A stretch of DNA of 64,000 bases from Phyllobacterium sp. 21LDTY02-6 (GTDB lineage Bacteria; Pseudomonadota; Alphaproteobacteria; Rhizobiales; Rhizobiaceae): contig NZ_JAMJWD020000001.1 in NCBI RefSeq assembly GCF_023554255.2, positions 960,755 through 1,024,754 on the forward strand, read 5' to 3'. Both the position numbers and the translations under genes were made by a program. Under the pieces are notes generated by a model. That model was not told where the DNA came from. It did no database searches and was given only the letters and a program-made list of their open reading frames with translations. Every line of letters starts with the position of its first letter. The stretch's first letter is position 1. Below, piece after piece: positions 27,453-36,527 of this stretch.

Positions 27453-28871
27453 ATGGACGAGACGGAACACCTATCGCAAACCCCGCCCCAGGATGAGGAA
27501 GCCGACATCTATGGCGATGACGGCGCCGTCCGGTCGTCCTATCTGGCGCGGGTTGGCGCGGCGATCGCCGATCGCGACGTGCTGTTCCTGCGCTCCCATG
27601 TCGCCAAGCTCCACCAGTCGGAGCTGGGCGATGTGCTCGAGGCGCTGCAATCGGACCAGCGCCGCGCGCTGATCGAACTTCTCGGCGACGAGTTCGATTT
27701 TGCCGCACTGACCGAGGTGGACGAGGCCGTGCGCCTCGAAATCGTCGATGCCATGCCGAACCGCCAGATTGCCGAGGCGGTCCAGGACCTGGATTCGGAC
27801 GATGCGGTCTACATTCTGGAGGACCTCGACCAGGAGGATCGCGACGAGATCCTGGCGCAGCTTCCCTTTACCGAACGTGTTCGCCTGCGCCGCTCCCTTG
27901 GCTATCCGGAAGAGACGGCCGGCCGGCGCATGCAGACGGAGTTCGTCGCCGTGCCGCCATTCTGGACGGTCGGCCAGACCATCGACTACATGCGCGAGAA
28001 TGCCGACCTGCCGGATTCCTTCTCGCAGATATTCGTCATCGATCCCATGTTCCGCCTGCTCGGCGCGATAGATCTCGACCGCATCCTGCGCACGCGGCGC
28101 GAGATCAAGATCGAAGACATCATGCACGAGACGCGCCATGCCATTCCGGCCACCATGGACCAGGAAGAGGCGGCGCAGATATTCGAACAATATGATCTGC
28201 TTTCCGCCGCCGTGGTGGATGAGAACGAGCGCCTCGTCGGCGTCCTGACGATCGAGAACATCGTCGACGTCATCCAGGAAGAGGCCGAGGAGGACATCTT
28301 GCGGCTCGGCGGCGTCGGCGACGAGGAATTGTCGGACTCCGTGCTTTCGACCTCGCGTTCGCGCACGCCCTGGCTGGTGATCAATCTCTTCACCGCCTTC
28401 ATCTCGGCTTCGGTGATCGGCCTTTTCGACGGGACGATCCAGCAGATGGTGGCGCTGGCGGTGCTGATGCCGATCGTCGCTTCCATGGGAGGCAATGCCG
28501 CCACGCAGACCATGACCGTCACCGTGCGCGCCCTCGCTACCCGCGACATGGATATCTACAATGCCGGCCGCATCATTCGGCGCGAGGCGCTCGTCGGCAT
28601 CATCAATGGCGCGATCTTCGCCATCCTGATCGGCGCCGTCGCATCGTTCTGGTTCGGTAATGTCAATCTCGGCGGCATCATTGCTACCGCCATGATCATC
28701 AACATGCTGGCCGCCGCCATGGGCGGCATTCTCATTCCGCTGTTGCTGCACCGCTTCGGCGCCGATCCCGCCATCGCCTCCGCGGTCTTCGTCACCACCG
28801 TGACCGATGTGGTCGGATTCTTCTCCTTCCTCGGCCTTGCCACCTGGTGGTTCGGTTTCGGCTTCGGCTGA
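27453..28871 (+). CDS. mgtE: magnesium transporter MgtE
   Basis: The 472-residue protein has the MgtE order: an N-terminal alpha-helical domain (to about residue 145, with MPNRQIAEAVQDLDSDDAV and DRDEILAQLPF), two CBS domains (about 150-280) that sense cytoplasmic Mg, and five C-terminal membrane helices (about 300-470) with MPIVASMGGNAATQTM and FVTTVTDVVGFFSFLGLA. It imports Mg2+ (or Co2+) and gates in response to Mg. No magnesium riboswitch was seen in the 126 bases upstream. Confidence 0.96.
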   Translation: MDETEHLSQTPPQDEEADIYGDDGAVRSSYLARVGAAIADRDVLFLRSHVAKLHQSELGDVLEALQSDQRRALIELLGDEFDFAALTEVDEAVRLEIVDAMPNRQIAEAVQDLDSDDAVYILEDLDQEDRDEILAQLPFTERVRLRRSLGYPEETAGRRMQTEFVAVPPFWTVGQTIDYMRENADLPDSFSQIFVIDPMFRLLGAIDLDRILRTRREIKIEDIMHETRHAIPATMDQEEAAQIFEQYDLLSAAVVDENERLVGVLTIENIVDVIQEEAEEDILRLGGVGDEELSDSVLSTSRSRTPWLVINLFTAFISASVIGLFDGTIQQMVALAVLMPIVASMGGNAATQTMTVTVRALATRDMDIYNAGRIIRREALVGIINGAIFAILIGAVASFWFGNVNLGGIIATAMIINMLAAAMGGILIPLLLHRFGADPAIASAVFVTTVTDVVGFFSFLGLATWWFGFGFG

Positions 28872-28917
28872 CCGCGCCGTCGTGCACGGAAGTTCACAGT
28901 TCAAAACAATCGTACAA

Positions 28918-28933
28918 TTGACTTTTACGTAAA
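28918..28933 (+). promoter_or_regulatory. TTGACT box with overlapping TTTACGTAAA palindrome
   Basis: TTGACT (28918-28923) is followed at once by the perfect ten-base palindrome TTTACGTAAA (28924-28933), about 45 bases before the favoured start of the MerR gene. MerR-type regulators bind palindromes between the -35 and -10 boxes, so this is a plausible autoregulatory site. No convincing -10 was seen. Confidence 0.4.
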
Positions 28934-28975
28934 TTCGTGGACAAACGTCAGACCGGTCTAAAAAGGAATGAATCT

Positions 28976-29371
28976 TTGTCGGCGATCCGCGAATACTACT
29001 CCATTACCGAATTGACCCGCGAGTTCGGCGTCTCGACCAGAACCTTGCGGTTCTATGAGGACGAGGGGCTTATCCATCCGGTGCGGCGCGGGCGCACGCG
29101 GTTGTTCAGGCCATCGGACCGGCATCTGCTGAAACAGATCCTGCGCGGCAAGCGGCTGGGCTTCTCGATCTCCGAAATCCAGGAGATCATCCAGATGTAC
29201 AAGGCACCGCCCGGGGAGGTCGGCCAGATCCACCTCATGATGAAGCGCGTGGAAGAGAAGCGCGCGGAACTGAGGCAGAAGCGGCGCGACATCGAGGAGA
29301 CGCTGGCCGAGCTCGACCAGGTCGAAGAAGGCTGCATCGAGCGGCTGGCGGAACTCGGCGTCAATACCTAG
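28976..29371 (+). CDS. MerR family transcriptional regulator (LiuR-like)
   Basis: The protein has an N-terminal MerR helix-turn-helix (SITELTREFGVSTRTLRFYEDEGLI, given here in two parts by family: the recognition helix STRTLRFYEDEGL is diagnostic) and a long C-terminal coiled coil (MKRVEEKRAELRQKRRDIEE). There is no cysteine-rich metal loop, so it is not a metal sensor; the pattern is closest to LiuR-type regulators of acyl-CoA breakdown. I chose TTG 28976 (AAGGA eight bases upstream; 131 residues); GTG 28937 gives 144 residues but lacks a ribosome binding site. Confidence 0.85.
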   Translation: MSAIREYYSITELTREFGVSTRTLRFYEDEGLIHPVRRGRTRLFRPSDRHLLKQILRGKRLGFSISEIQEIIQMYKAPPGEVGQIHLMMKRVEEKRAELRQKRRDIEETLAELDQVEEGCIERLAELGVNT

Positions 29372-29380
29372 GCAGTTGAC

Positions 29381-30352
29381 CTAGGGCTGGCTGCTGCCCT
29401 GCGTGCAGATCTGCGCGATTTCGGCCATTTGAGGATCGCTCTGGTCGCGTTTGCCGGCAAAAAGCTCATCGAATATTCCGGCGGTTTCGGTCTCGCCGAT
29501 CACGCAATCGCAGAAGCGCTGGCAGAACGCCGTTTCATTGTCGGCGGCGCAGCTTTGCACGCAGGCCTGCGAAAAGACCTCATGCGGCGTGGCGACAGCC
29601 GGCGGATATATCTGCGAGAGCAGGAATACGCAGCTGATGAGGACCGGCTGGTGTATCAGGTAAAAGGCCAGGCTGTGCCGGCCGATGAATTGCAGCGGAC
29701 GCTCGGCCGCATGCGGCAGGATTGGCCCGGCAAGCGCAGCCATGACGCCGTATTGCCGCATCAGGCGCGCCGTGGCGATGCCGGCGAGAACGGCGCCGAA
29801 CCATGGGAAGATCGGCACGTAATCATTGGATCGGACAGCTGTCTGCGACAGGCCGAGCGGCCAGTACCAGGCTGCATCGAAGACCGGCGAGGCGAGATAG
29901 AGCGGCGCGGCGATGGTCGCGGCGGCGCACAGGACGATGACAATCACCGGCAGGCGGATGAAGGCCAGCCCGAGGATGGTGGCAATCGCGATCTGATGGA
30001 GGATGCCGAAGAAGACGAAGCTCTCCGGCGTGAAGAAATAGGTGGCTGCCGTAATGGCGAGCGCGGCGGCAATGATCTGCGCCAGGCGAATGCCATATGA
30101 GCGCCAGCGAATGCCGTTGCCATGGGCAAGCACGAGGCTGAAGCCCACCAGGAACAGGAAGCTCGAAGCGATGCAGCGCGCGAAGAGCTTCCAGCCGCCA
30201 TGGCCGGTGGTGCCCGGCTCCATATAGCCGAAGAATTCCAGATCCCAGCCGGTGTGGTAGATGGCCATGGCGATCAGCGCCAGACCACGCAGCAGGTCGA
30301 GCCTTGTCAGGCGTATGCGCGAGGGGGGCGAGGGCAAATCTGCTTGCGTCAT
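29381..30352 (-). CDS. DUF1624/heparan-alpha-glucosaminide N-acetyltransferase-like membrane protein with Cys-rich tail
   Basis: The 323-residue protein begins with the family motif RLDLLRGLALIAMAIYH (residues 17-33) and has about seven or eight membrane helices up to residue 250, with GRHSLAFYLIHQPVL near the end. The catalytic-type domain suggests transmembrane acyl transfer. After the last helix comes a soluble tail with cysteines at 264, 268, 277, 281, 283 and 316, including two CX3C motifs (CVQSC and CQRFC), which look able to form disulfides if the tail is periplasmic. I chose the ATG at 30352 since it gives the usual N-terminus. Confidence 0.82.
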   Translation of the reverse strand: MTQADLPSPPSRIRLTRLDLLRGLALIAMAIYHTGWDLEFFGYMEPGTTGHGGWKLFARCIASSFLFLVGFSLVLAHGNGIRWRSYGIRLAQIIAAALAITAATYFFTPESFVFFGILHQIAIATILGLAFIRLPVIVIVLCAAATIAAPLYLASPVFDAAWYWPLGLSQTAVRSNDYVPIFPWFGAVLAGIATARLMRQYGVMAALAGPILPHAAERPLQFIGRHSLAFYLIHQPVLISCVFLLSQIYPPAVATPHEVFSQACVQSCAADNETAFCQRFCDCVIGETETAGIFDELFAGKRDQSDPQMAEIAQICTQGSSQP

Positions 30353-30607
30353 GAAGGAACCTGTATCAGTCGAAGGGCGCAAGCACGGCAAACTGCTTTT
30401 GAGGGACTCGTTCTGCCGGCCGATCTTGGACAAGGCGCGCCGGTTTTGCAAGGCCGGTGCCGCCGGCTCGCAAGCCCCGGCACGAATTGCTGCGAAAGCC
30501 CGCCATAGGCAATAAATAGACATAGGATGTCGTGCAATTGACTGCTATGGAGCGCGCAAGCGTCCAGTATTTCCCGGTCGCCCGACTCCAATGTTCAAAG
30601 TCCTCCC

Positions 30608-31807
30608 GTGATCAACCAGGTTCGCCATCCTATCTGGATCGATGCTGCCAAGCGCCCGACGGCGCGGGTATTCGCTATCCTGTTCGGCATCGAATCGATG
30701 GCCCGGGCGATCATCACCAGCGTGGTGCCGATCCAGACCTATGATTTGATGCAGAGCGAGCGCGGCGTCAGCATCCTTTATACCTGCATGTCGCTGCTCG
30801 GCCTGATTTCCACATTGTCGATCCCGATGCTCATCGTGCGCATTCCGCGGCGCTGGGTCTACACATCCGGCGCGGCGGCGCTGATCCTCGGCTGCTGCGC
30901 CTTTGCGCTCGATACGCTGCCGGGGCAGGCGCTGGGCCTGTTCCTGCGCACCTTCGGCGCCGGGACGCTGTCGATCACGCTCAGCCTCTACATCATGGAC
31001 CATATAAAGAAGGGCGAACTGGTGCGGGCGGAATCGGTACGCATGGCAACGGCGACGCTGGCCTGGACCGGCGGCCCGTTCGTCGGCGTGTTTCTCTATA
31101 CGAAAGTCGGGATGATCGCGCCCTTCCTCGCCTCCATCTGCTTCTCGCTGCTCCTGCTCGGGCTGTTCTGGTACTTCCGGCTCAGCGACAATCCGGCCCT
31201 GCAGAAGGGACCGAGCCGGCCCGCAAATCCGATCGCCAACATAAGGCGCTTCGTGGTGCAGCCCCGGTTGCGGCTTGCCTGGCTCATCGCCTTTGCGCGT
31301 TCCTGCTACTGGAGTACGTTTTTCGTCTATGGTCCCATCCTCATGGTAGCGACCGGGCAGGGTTCGCTGGCCGGCGGGCTTTTGGTCTCGCTCGGCAATC
31401 TGTTCCTGCTCGCCTCCATCCTGTGGGGCAAGATCGGCATGATCCAGGGACTGACGCGCACGATTTCCGGCGTTTTCGTGCTCATCGCCGCGGCACTCAT
31501 CGGCGCCGGCATCGCCGGGGCGGGTTTCCCCATGGTCGCGGCGCTCATGCTGCTCGTCGGAGCGTTCTTCTGTGTCGCGCTCGATACGCTGGCCTCCACC
31601 ACCTTCATCCGCGCGGTCCATCCGCATGAGCGGGCGCAGATGACGGCCGTCTACCGGACATATCTCGATTTCTCGGAGATTGTTCCGGCTTTCGTCTATT
31701 CGATCATCCTGAGCTTCTTCAATATCGGGGCGATCTTCATCGCTCTCGCGGGGTTGATGGTTTTCACCGCCGTTTTCGTCTGGCGCTACCTGCCGCGCCG
31801 CCTATAG
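30608..31807 (+). CDS. MFS transporter
   Basis: This 399-residue protein has about 12 hydrophobic helices and a major-facilitator layout, with a charged loop after helix 2 (IVRIPRRWVY) and a central loop (LQKGPSRPANPI) between the two halves. The substrate class cannot be told from the sequence. The start is GTG at 30608, without a strong ribosome binding site. Its stop codon adjoins the stop of the convergent DUF599 gene; the coding regions overlap by six bases. Confidence 0.85.
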   Translation: MINQVRHPIWIDAAKRPTARVFAILFGIESMARAIITSVVPIQTYDLMQSERGVSILYTCMSLLGLISTLSIPMLIVRIPRRWVYTSGAAALILGCCAFALDTLPGQALGLFLRTFGAGTLSITLSLYIMDHIKKGELVRAESVRMATATLAWTGGPFVGVFLYTKVGMIAPFLASICFSLLLLGLFWYFRLSDNPALQKGPSRPANPIANIRRFVVQPRLRLAWLIAFARSCYWSTFFVYGPILMVATGQGSLAGGLLVSLGNLFLLASILWGKIGMIQGLTRTISGVFVLIAAALIGAGIAGAGFPMVAALMLLVGAFFCVALDTLASTTFIRAVHPHERAQMTAVYRTYLDFSEIVPAFVYSIILSFFNIGAIFIALAGLMVFTAVFVWRYLPRRL

Positions 31808-32515
31808 GCCGGCGGGATTTCGCATCAGGACTTCGCGCGCCTTGGAGAAGAATTGCCGCCGCAGCAGCACGATTGCGACGAGGGTGGTCGTCAGCATGAA
31901 CAGCAGCGGGTGGAGGAACCATCCAAGATAGCCGATGGAAAAGAATATGCCGCGCAGGCCCGCGTTGAAATGCGTGCCGGCCTGCACGTTGATGCCGGTG
32001 GCGCGGTTGATGCTGGCGATGACTGCCGGATCGTCCGGCCCCTTGTCGCGCGCCATCGGGACGGTGCCGATCAGGATCGAGCAGTAATTGAACAGGCGGT
32101 AGGACCAGGCGAATTTGAAGAAGGCATAGGCGAAGAGGACGAGCAGGCCGAGGATCTTGGTTTCGAAGAGCTGCTGCGTCGTTTCGCCGAGGAAGGGAAG
32201 GTCGTGAAAAAGGGTCAGGACACGGCCGGACGAGTTCAACAGGCCGAAGCAGCCGCCAATGGCAAAAATGCAGGTGGAGGCGAAGAATGCCGTGCCCTGC
32301 TGCAACCCGATCATGATGCTGGTGTCGATCATGCGCAGTTCGCGCGACGCCATGGTGGTCATCCACTGGCCGCGCGCATGGTTCATCTCCGACGTCAGCG
32401 ACCGGCGATTGGCAAAGCCTCGCGCCGTCGTGCGGGAATAGAGCCCCCAGACGAAGAAGAAATAGATCATGGCCAGGATGTCCATCCAGTAGGTCATGAT
32501 TGGGGCAGATGCCAT
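31802..32515 (-). CDS. DUF599 domain-containing membrane protein
   Basis: The 237-residue protein has four or five membrane helices (about 10-25, 65-90, 115-135, 190-230) and the DUF599 features WMDILAMIYFFFVWGLYSRTT and FKFAWSYRLFNYCSILIG, with the conserved GIFFSIGYLGWFLHPLLF. The function of this inner-membrane family is unknown. It is transcribed away from sdaA and converges with the MFS gene, so it stands alone. Confidence 0.9.
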   Translation of the reverse strand: MASAPIMTYWMDILAMIYFFFVWGLYSRTTARGFANRRSLTSEMNHARGQWMTTMASRELRMIDTSIMIGLQQGTAFFASTCIFAIGGCFGLLNSSGRVLTLFHDLPFLGETTQQLFETKILGLLVLFAYAFFKFAWSYRLFNYCSILIGTVPMARDKGPDDPAVIASINRATGINVQAGTHFNAGLRGIFFSIGYLGWFLHPLLFMLTTTLVAIVLLRRQFFSKAREVLMRNPAGL

Positions 32516-32719
32516 ATCACCACTCGCAATGCGGAATTGTCGATGTCATCTATTCGGAGAGTCCGCCGCCGTGTCAACAATGCGCGGCTGCATGCGCTGT
32601 GCCCTTGGTTTTTGGCATCCGGCACTCTATGTCGTATTAACGCAAGGCAAAGTCGCCGCTGCTCCGCGATGAAACATGTCCGGCGGCCATGATGTCCGAG
32701 AAATTGGGCGAGGTAGTGA

Positions 32720-34120
32720 ATGTTTTTGTCGGTTTTTGACCTCTATAAGATCGGCATCGGCCCATCGAGCTCCCATACGATGGGGCCGATGACTGCGGCA
32801 GGCCTGTTCCTGGACGAGCTGAAAAGCGGCCAGTGGCCGCGCCCGACCGGCGTCAAGGTCGCCCGGCTGCGCGCCCGGCTGCATGGTTCGCTCGCTTTCA
32901 CCGGTGTCGGGCACGCCACGGACCGCGCGGTCATCCTCGGTCTTTGCGGCCTGCTACCGGCGACGATCGATCCCAACAGGATGGATGCGCTGCTCGAAGA
33001 GGTGCGGCGAACGAAGAAACTCACGCCCGACGGCCATCCGCAGTATGATTTCGATCCGGCTGCCGATCTTGTCATGGACAAGCGCACGCCCCTGCCGGGC
33101 CATGCGAACGGCATGGCTTTCGAGGCCTATGATGCCGACGACCGGCTGCTGCTGCGCCGGGTGTTCTATTCCATCGGCGGCGGCTTCGTCGTGACGGAGG
33201 AAGAACTCGAGGCCGCCAGGACGCGCACGGCGCCAAAAGCCGAGCAGCCGGTGCCGTTTCCCTTCAGGAATGCGCAGCAGATGCTGAACATGGCGCGCGA
33301 AAGCGGCTTGTCCATCGCCGAAATGAAGCGCCGCAACGAAGAAATGTTCATGAGCCGTGCCGAACTCGATGCCGGGCTGGACCGGATCTGGGGCGCTATG
33401 CGCTCCTGCATCGACCGCGGGCTGGAGCAGGAGGGCATCATGCCGGGCGGCCTGAACGTGAAGCGCCGCGCAAGATACCTGCATGATCGCCTGCAGGAGG
33501 AATGGCGGCAGAACCGCATCAATCCGCTCCTCGCCAATGACTGGCTTTCGGTCTACGCCATGGCGGTCAACGAGGAGAATGCTGCGGGCGGACGCGTCGT
33601 CACCGCCCCGACCAACGGCGCTGCCGGCGTCGTCCCGGCCGTGCTGCGCTATTATCTGCATTTCCACGAGGATGCCGACGTGCATGGTATCCGCGACTTT
33701 CTGCTTACCTCCGCGGCCATTGGCGGCGTGATCAAGACGAATGCCTCCATCTCCGGCGCCGAAGTCGGCTGCCAGGGGGAGGTCGGTTCCGCCTCGGCCA
33801 TGGCGGCGGCCGGCCTCGCCGCCGTGCTTGGCGGGACGCCGGAGCAAATCGAGAATGCCGCGGAGATCGCCCTCGAACATCATCTCGGCATGACATGCGA
33901 CCCTGTCGCCGGGCTGGTGCAGGTGCCGTGCATCGAGCGCAACGCGCTTGGTGCGGTGAAGGCAGTGACCGCCGCATCCCTGGCCGTGAAAGGCGACGGC
34001 ACGCATTTCGTGCCGCTCGACGCCTGTATCGAGACGATGCGCCAGACCGGAGTCGACATGAGCGAGCGCTACAAGGAAACCAGTCTCGGCGGGCTGGCGG
34101 TCAACGTCGTCGAATGCTGA
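32720..34120 (+). CDS. sdaA: L-serine ammonia-lyase (iron-sulfur dependent)
   Basis: This 466-residue single-chain enzyme deaminates L-serine to pyruvate. The beta domain at the N-terminus has [20 protein letters not shown] and [17 protein letters not shown]; the alpha domain carries [12 protein letters not shown] and the cluster cysteines in [16 protein letters not shown] and [18 protein letters not shown]. Length and domain order match type I SdaA proteins of proteobacteria. It appears to be a single-gene unit or co-transcribed with the following DUF1489 gene (59-base gap). Confidence 0.97.
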   Translation: MFLSVFDLYKIGIGPSSSHTMGPMTAAGLFLDELKSGQWPRPTGVKVARLRARLHGSLAFTGVGHATDRAVILGLCGLLPATIDPNRMDALLEEVRRTKKLTPDGHPQYDFDPAADLVMDKRTPLPGHANGMAFEAYDADDRLLLRRVFYSIGGGFVVTEEELEAARTRTAPKAEQPVPFPFRNAQQMLNMARESGLSIAEMKRRNEEMFMSRAELDAGLDRIWGAMRSCIDRGLEQEGIMPGGLNVKRRARYLHDRLQEEWRQNRINPLLANDWLSVYAMAVNEENAAGGRVVTAPTNGAAGVVPAVLRYYLHFHEDADVHGIRDFLLTSAAIGGVIKTNASISGAEVGCQGEVGSASAMAAAGLAAVLGGTPEQIENAAEIALEHHLGMTCDPVAGLVQVPCIERNALGAVKAVTAASLAVKGDGTHFVPLDACIETMRQTGVDMSERYKETSLGGLAVNVVEC

Positions 34121-34179
34121 GCCTGTGGAGAACCTCGGCCGGTCGTTGACGACGGCCCGCGAAATGCGAATGCTTAATC

Positions 34180-34617
34180 ATGGCTCTCAATCTGGTAAAA
34201 CTGTGCGTTGGCTGCAATGCCATCGAGGAACTGGCGGCATGGATCGATTTCCGGCTCGATGAACGTCGCCGGACGGGTCTTTCCGCCGAGCAGTTCCATA
34301 CGACACGGATGGTGCCCAAGCGCGTCGACGAACTCCTGGACGGCGGCTCGCTCTACTGGGTGATAAAGGGCAATATCCAGTGCCGGCAGATGCTGACCGA
34401 TATTCGCACGTTCACGGATGATGAGGGCATATCCCGCTGCCATCTGGTGCTCGACCCGCGCATCATCGCCACCGAGTGGCAACCGCGCCGGGCGTTTCAG
34501 GGCTGGCGCTATCTCTCCGCCGACGATGCACCGCTCGATGAGGGCAAGGGCGGCTCCGGCCGGGCCAAACTGCCGCCCGAATTGCGCAATGAGCTGGCCG
34601 CGCTCGGCCTGCTGTAG
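34180..34617 (+). CDS. DUF1489 family protein
   Basis: The 145-residue soluble protein begins MALNLVKLCVGCNAIEEL and contains HTTRMVPKRVDELLDGGSLYWVIKG, in which the segment TRMVPKRVDELL is the hallmark of DUF1489, and ends PPELRNELAALGLL. This family is restricted mainly to alphaproteobacteria and has no assigned function. It follows sdaA on the same strand. No catalytic signature is visible. Confidence 0.9.
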   Translation: MALNLVKLCVGCNAIEELAAWIDFRLDERRRTGLSAEQFHTTRMVPKRVDELLDGGSLYWVIKGNIQCRQMLTDIRTFTDDEGISRCHLVLDPRIIATEWQPRRAFQGWRYLSADDAPLDEGKGGSGRAKLPPELRNELAALGLL

Positions 34618-34619
34618 GC

Positions 34620-34880
34620 TCAGGATAATTTCAGGCGGACGGCCACGACGCCGTTGCGCGGGTCCGAATTCAGGCGCAGCCGCACGGCGGGCTGGGCCAC
34701 GCGCCGCGAGCGGGCCGCCTGGCACAGCAGGACGTTGACTAGGTCCATGGTCTTGAACGGAGCATCGCTCCGCCGCAGATCGGCAATGCGCTGCGCCGCC
34801 TGTTGCAGGGCGCCAAGGCCCGGAAACGACCTTGCGGACCTCGTTGCATGAGCGTCGAAACTGTCTGTAATGATCGACAT
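34620..34880 (-). CDS. hypothetical protein, 86 residues
   Basis: A minus-strand frame of 86 codons with an AAGGGG about ten bases before its ATG at 34880. The product is basic (many arginines), has no signal or membrane segment, and contains a MDLVNVLLCQAARSRRV helix-like stretch. I do not recognise a family. It fills the gap between DUF1489 (convergent, two bases apart) and the carboxypeptidase gene upstream of it on the same strand, and its codon use is not unlike the neighbours, so a real small gene is likely but not certain. Confidence 0.5.
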   Translation of the reverse strand: MSIITDSFDAHATRSARSFPGLGALQQAAQRIADLRRSDAPFKTMDLVNVLLCQAARSRRVAQPAVRLRLNSDPRNGVVAVRLKLS

Positions 34881-34922
34881 CGCTAAACCCCTTACGCTTT
34901 ACCTACCGGGTCATTCGTAAAA

Positions 34923-36338
34923 TCAACCGCCCGACTGCGGCGCGATTGCAAAGCAATTGTATTTCTGGCGTTTCAGTGCCGCACAGGCATTGCTCGCCGC
35001 CTTGGCGGAAGAGATGCCGGCGAAACGGGCGCGGTGATAGGTGGTGGCGCCCTTCTGGAACTGTTCCGTATAGGGCGAGAGGCCTGCCAGCGGGCCGCCG
35101 ACCTGCGTCGCAGCCTTGGAAAGCAGCGCCTTTGCTTCGTCCGGGCTGCCGACGGAGGCAATCTGCACCATCCAGCCGCCGGGCGTCGCCGATGCCGTGG
35201 TGACCGGATCGACTTCGGATACGTCGCCTTCGCCGACTTCTTCGCGCGGCGTCGGCACTGCGAGAATGCGCGCTGCTGGCGATGCAGGCTGGGCTGGTTC
35301 GGCATAGGCGGTGATTACCTCCGGCACCGATGTTGCAGCCACTGTCTCGCGGCGAACCGGCACTGGCGCATCGCCGTCCTCGGGCAGTTCAAGCGCGGCA
35401 ACGCTCAGGCGGCTGTTCTTGCGCGAGGCGAGCAGGTTGCCGCCGTCGCGTGCCGATGCCTTGGGCAGGTAGGCTGCGATGAGCTTGGCCATCTGCGCGT
35501 CGCGCGAACCGCCGCTCGTACCGCCCATGACGACCGCGACCAGCTTCTTGCCGCCGGTATTGACCGAGGAGACGAGGTTGAAGCCGGACATGCGCGTATA
35601 GCCGGTCTTGATGCCGTCCACGCCCTCGATCTTGCCGAGCAGGCGATTGTGCCCGACGATGCGGCGGCCGCGATAGCTGAAGCTGCGCGTCGAGAAATAG
35701 CTGTAATATTGCGGGAAATGTTCGCGGAGCGCGATGCCGAGAACGGCGAGATCGCGCGCGGTCGAATATTGCTTCACGTCCGGAAGGCCGTTGGCGTTGC
35801 GAAACTGCGTGTGGTTCATTCCGAGCTGGCGGGCCTTGTTGGTCATCATGACGGCAAAGCGCTGCTCGCTGCCGCCGAGATATTCGCCGATGGCGGTGGC
35901 CGCATCATTGGCGGACTTGGTGATCAATGAAAGGATGGCCGCCTCGGCGCTGATCGTCTGGCCGGGCTTGATGCCGACTTTTGTCGGAGGCTGCGAAGCC
36001 GCATAGGCGGAGACAGGGATGGGCGTCGATTTCGAGACCTTGCCCGCCGCCATCGCCTCGAAAAGCATATAGAGGGTCATCATCTTCGTCAGCGAAGCCG
36101 GATAACGCTTGGCATCTGCATTGGACGAATAGAGCGTCTTGCCCGTATTGGCGTCTACCACGACCGCGGCTGCCTTGCTGTTGGCCGCGGCGCCGGATGT
36201 CTGGACCGAAGCCAACCCCGAGGCCAAAGCCAACGCGAACACCAGGCGGGCCACTCTTCTGCTGAACGGGGATTTTTGGCGGGCCGGATAAAGCAATTTC
36301 AACACCTGCTCGATATGCGGTCGGGATTCATCGACCAT
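34923..36338 (-). CDS. D-alanyl-D-alanine carboxypeptidase with C-terminal SPOR domain
   Basis: This 471-residue penicillin-binding protein trims the terminal D-alanine of peptidoglycan stems. After a signal sequence (about residues 28-52) the active-site motifs are SLTK (residues 82-85), SAN (in TKSANDAATAIGEY) and KTG (in DGIKTGYTRMSG). A proline/valine-rich linker leads to a SPOR domain at the C-terminus (about 395-468; GGWMVQIASVGSPDEA), which binds denuded glycan strands at division sites. The ATG at 36338 was chosen over a TTG three codons upstream. It is divergent from the phasin gene. Confidence 0.95.
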   Translation of the reverse strand: MVDESRPHIEQVLKLLYPARQKSPFSRRVARLVFALALASGLASVQTSGAAANSKAAAVVVDANTGKTLYSSNADAKRYPASLTKMMTLYMLFEAMAAGKVSKSTPIPVSAYAASQPPTKVGIKPGQTISAEAAILSLITKSANDAATAIGEYLGGSEQRFAVMMTNKARQLGMNHTQFRNANGLPDVKQYSTARDLAVLGIALREHFPQYYSYFSTRSFSYRGRRIVGHNRLLGKIEGVDGIKTGYTRMSGFNLVSSVNTGGKKLVAVVMGGTSGGSRDAQMAKLIAAYLPKASARDGGNLLASRKNSRLSVAALELPEDGDAPVPVRRETVAATSVPEVITAYAEPAQPASPAARILAVPTPREEVGEGDVSEVDPVTTASATPGGWMVQIASVGSPDEAKALLSKAATQVGGPLAGLSPYTEQFQKGATTYHRARFAGISSAKAASNACAALKRQKYNCFAIAPQSGG

Positions 36339-36466
36339 CAAATGCAACGAAAACGGAGTTTTGACTTTAGCGGCATCAGCGTTACCAAACTGTTTATGGT
36401 AACCGGATCGTTCATCTTTTTCCGCGAAGTTCGGTTAATTTTTAACAGCGGCGAGAGTGCGGCGGT

Positions 36467-36495
36467 TTGACAATTTGTGCGGTGCACACTACCTT
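36467..36495 (+). promoter_or_regulatory. candidate phasin promoter with TGTGC-N3-GCACA palindrome
   Basis: TTGACA (36467-36472) and TACCTT (36490-36495) are separated by 17 bases. Inside the spacer lies the perfect palindrome TGTGC-GGT-GCACA (36476-36488), a natural place for a repressor such as the PHB-responsive regulator that controls phasin genes in related bacteria. Confidence 0.5.
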
Positions 36496-36527
36496 TTTCC
36501 GCATGAACACTTGCAAGAGGTATGGAA

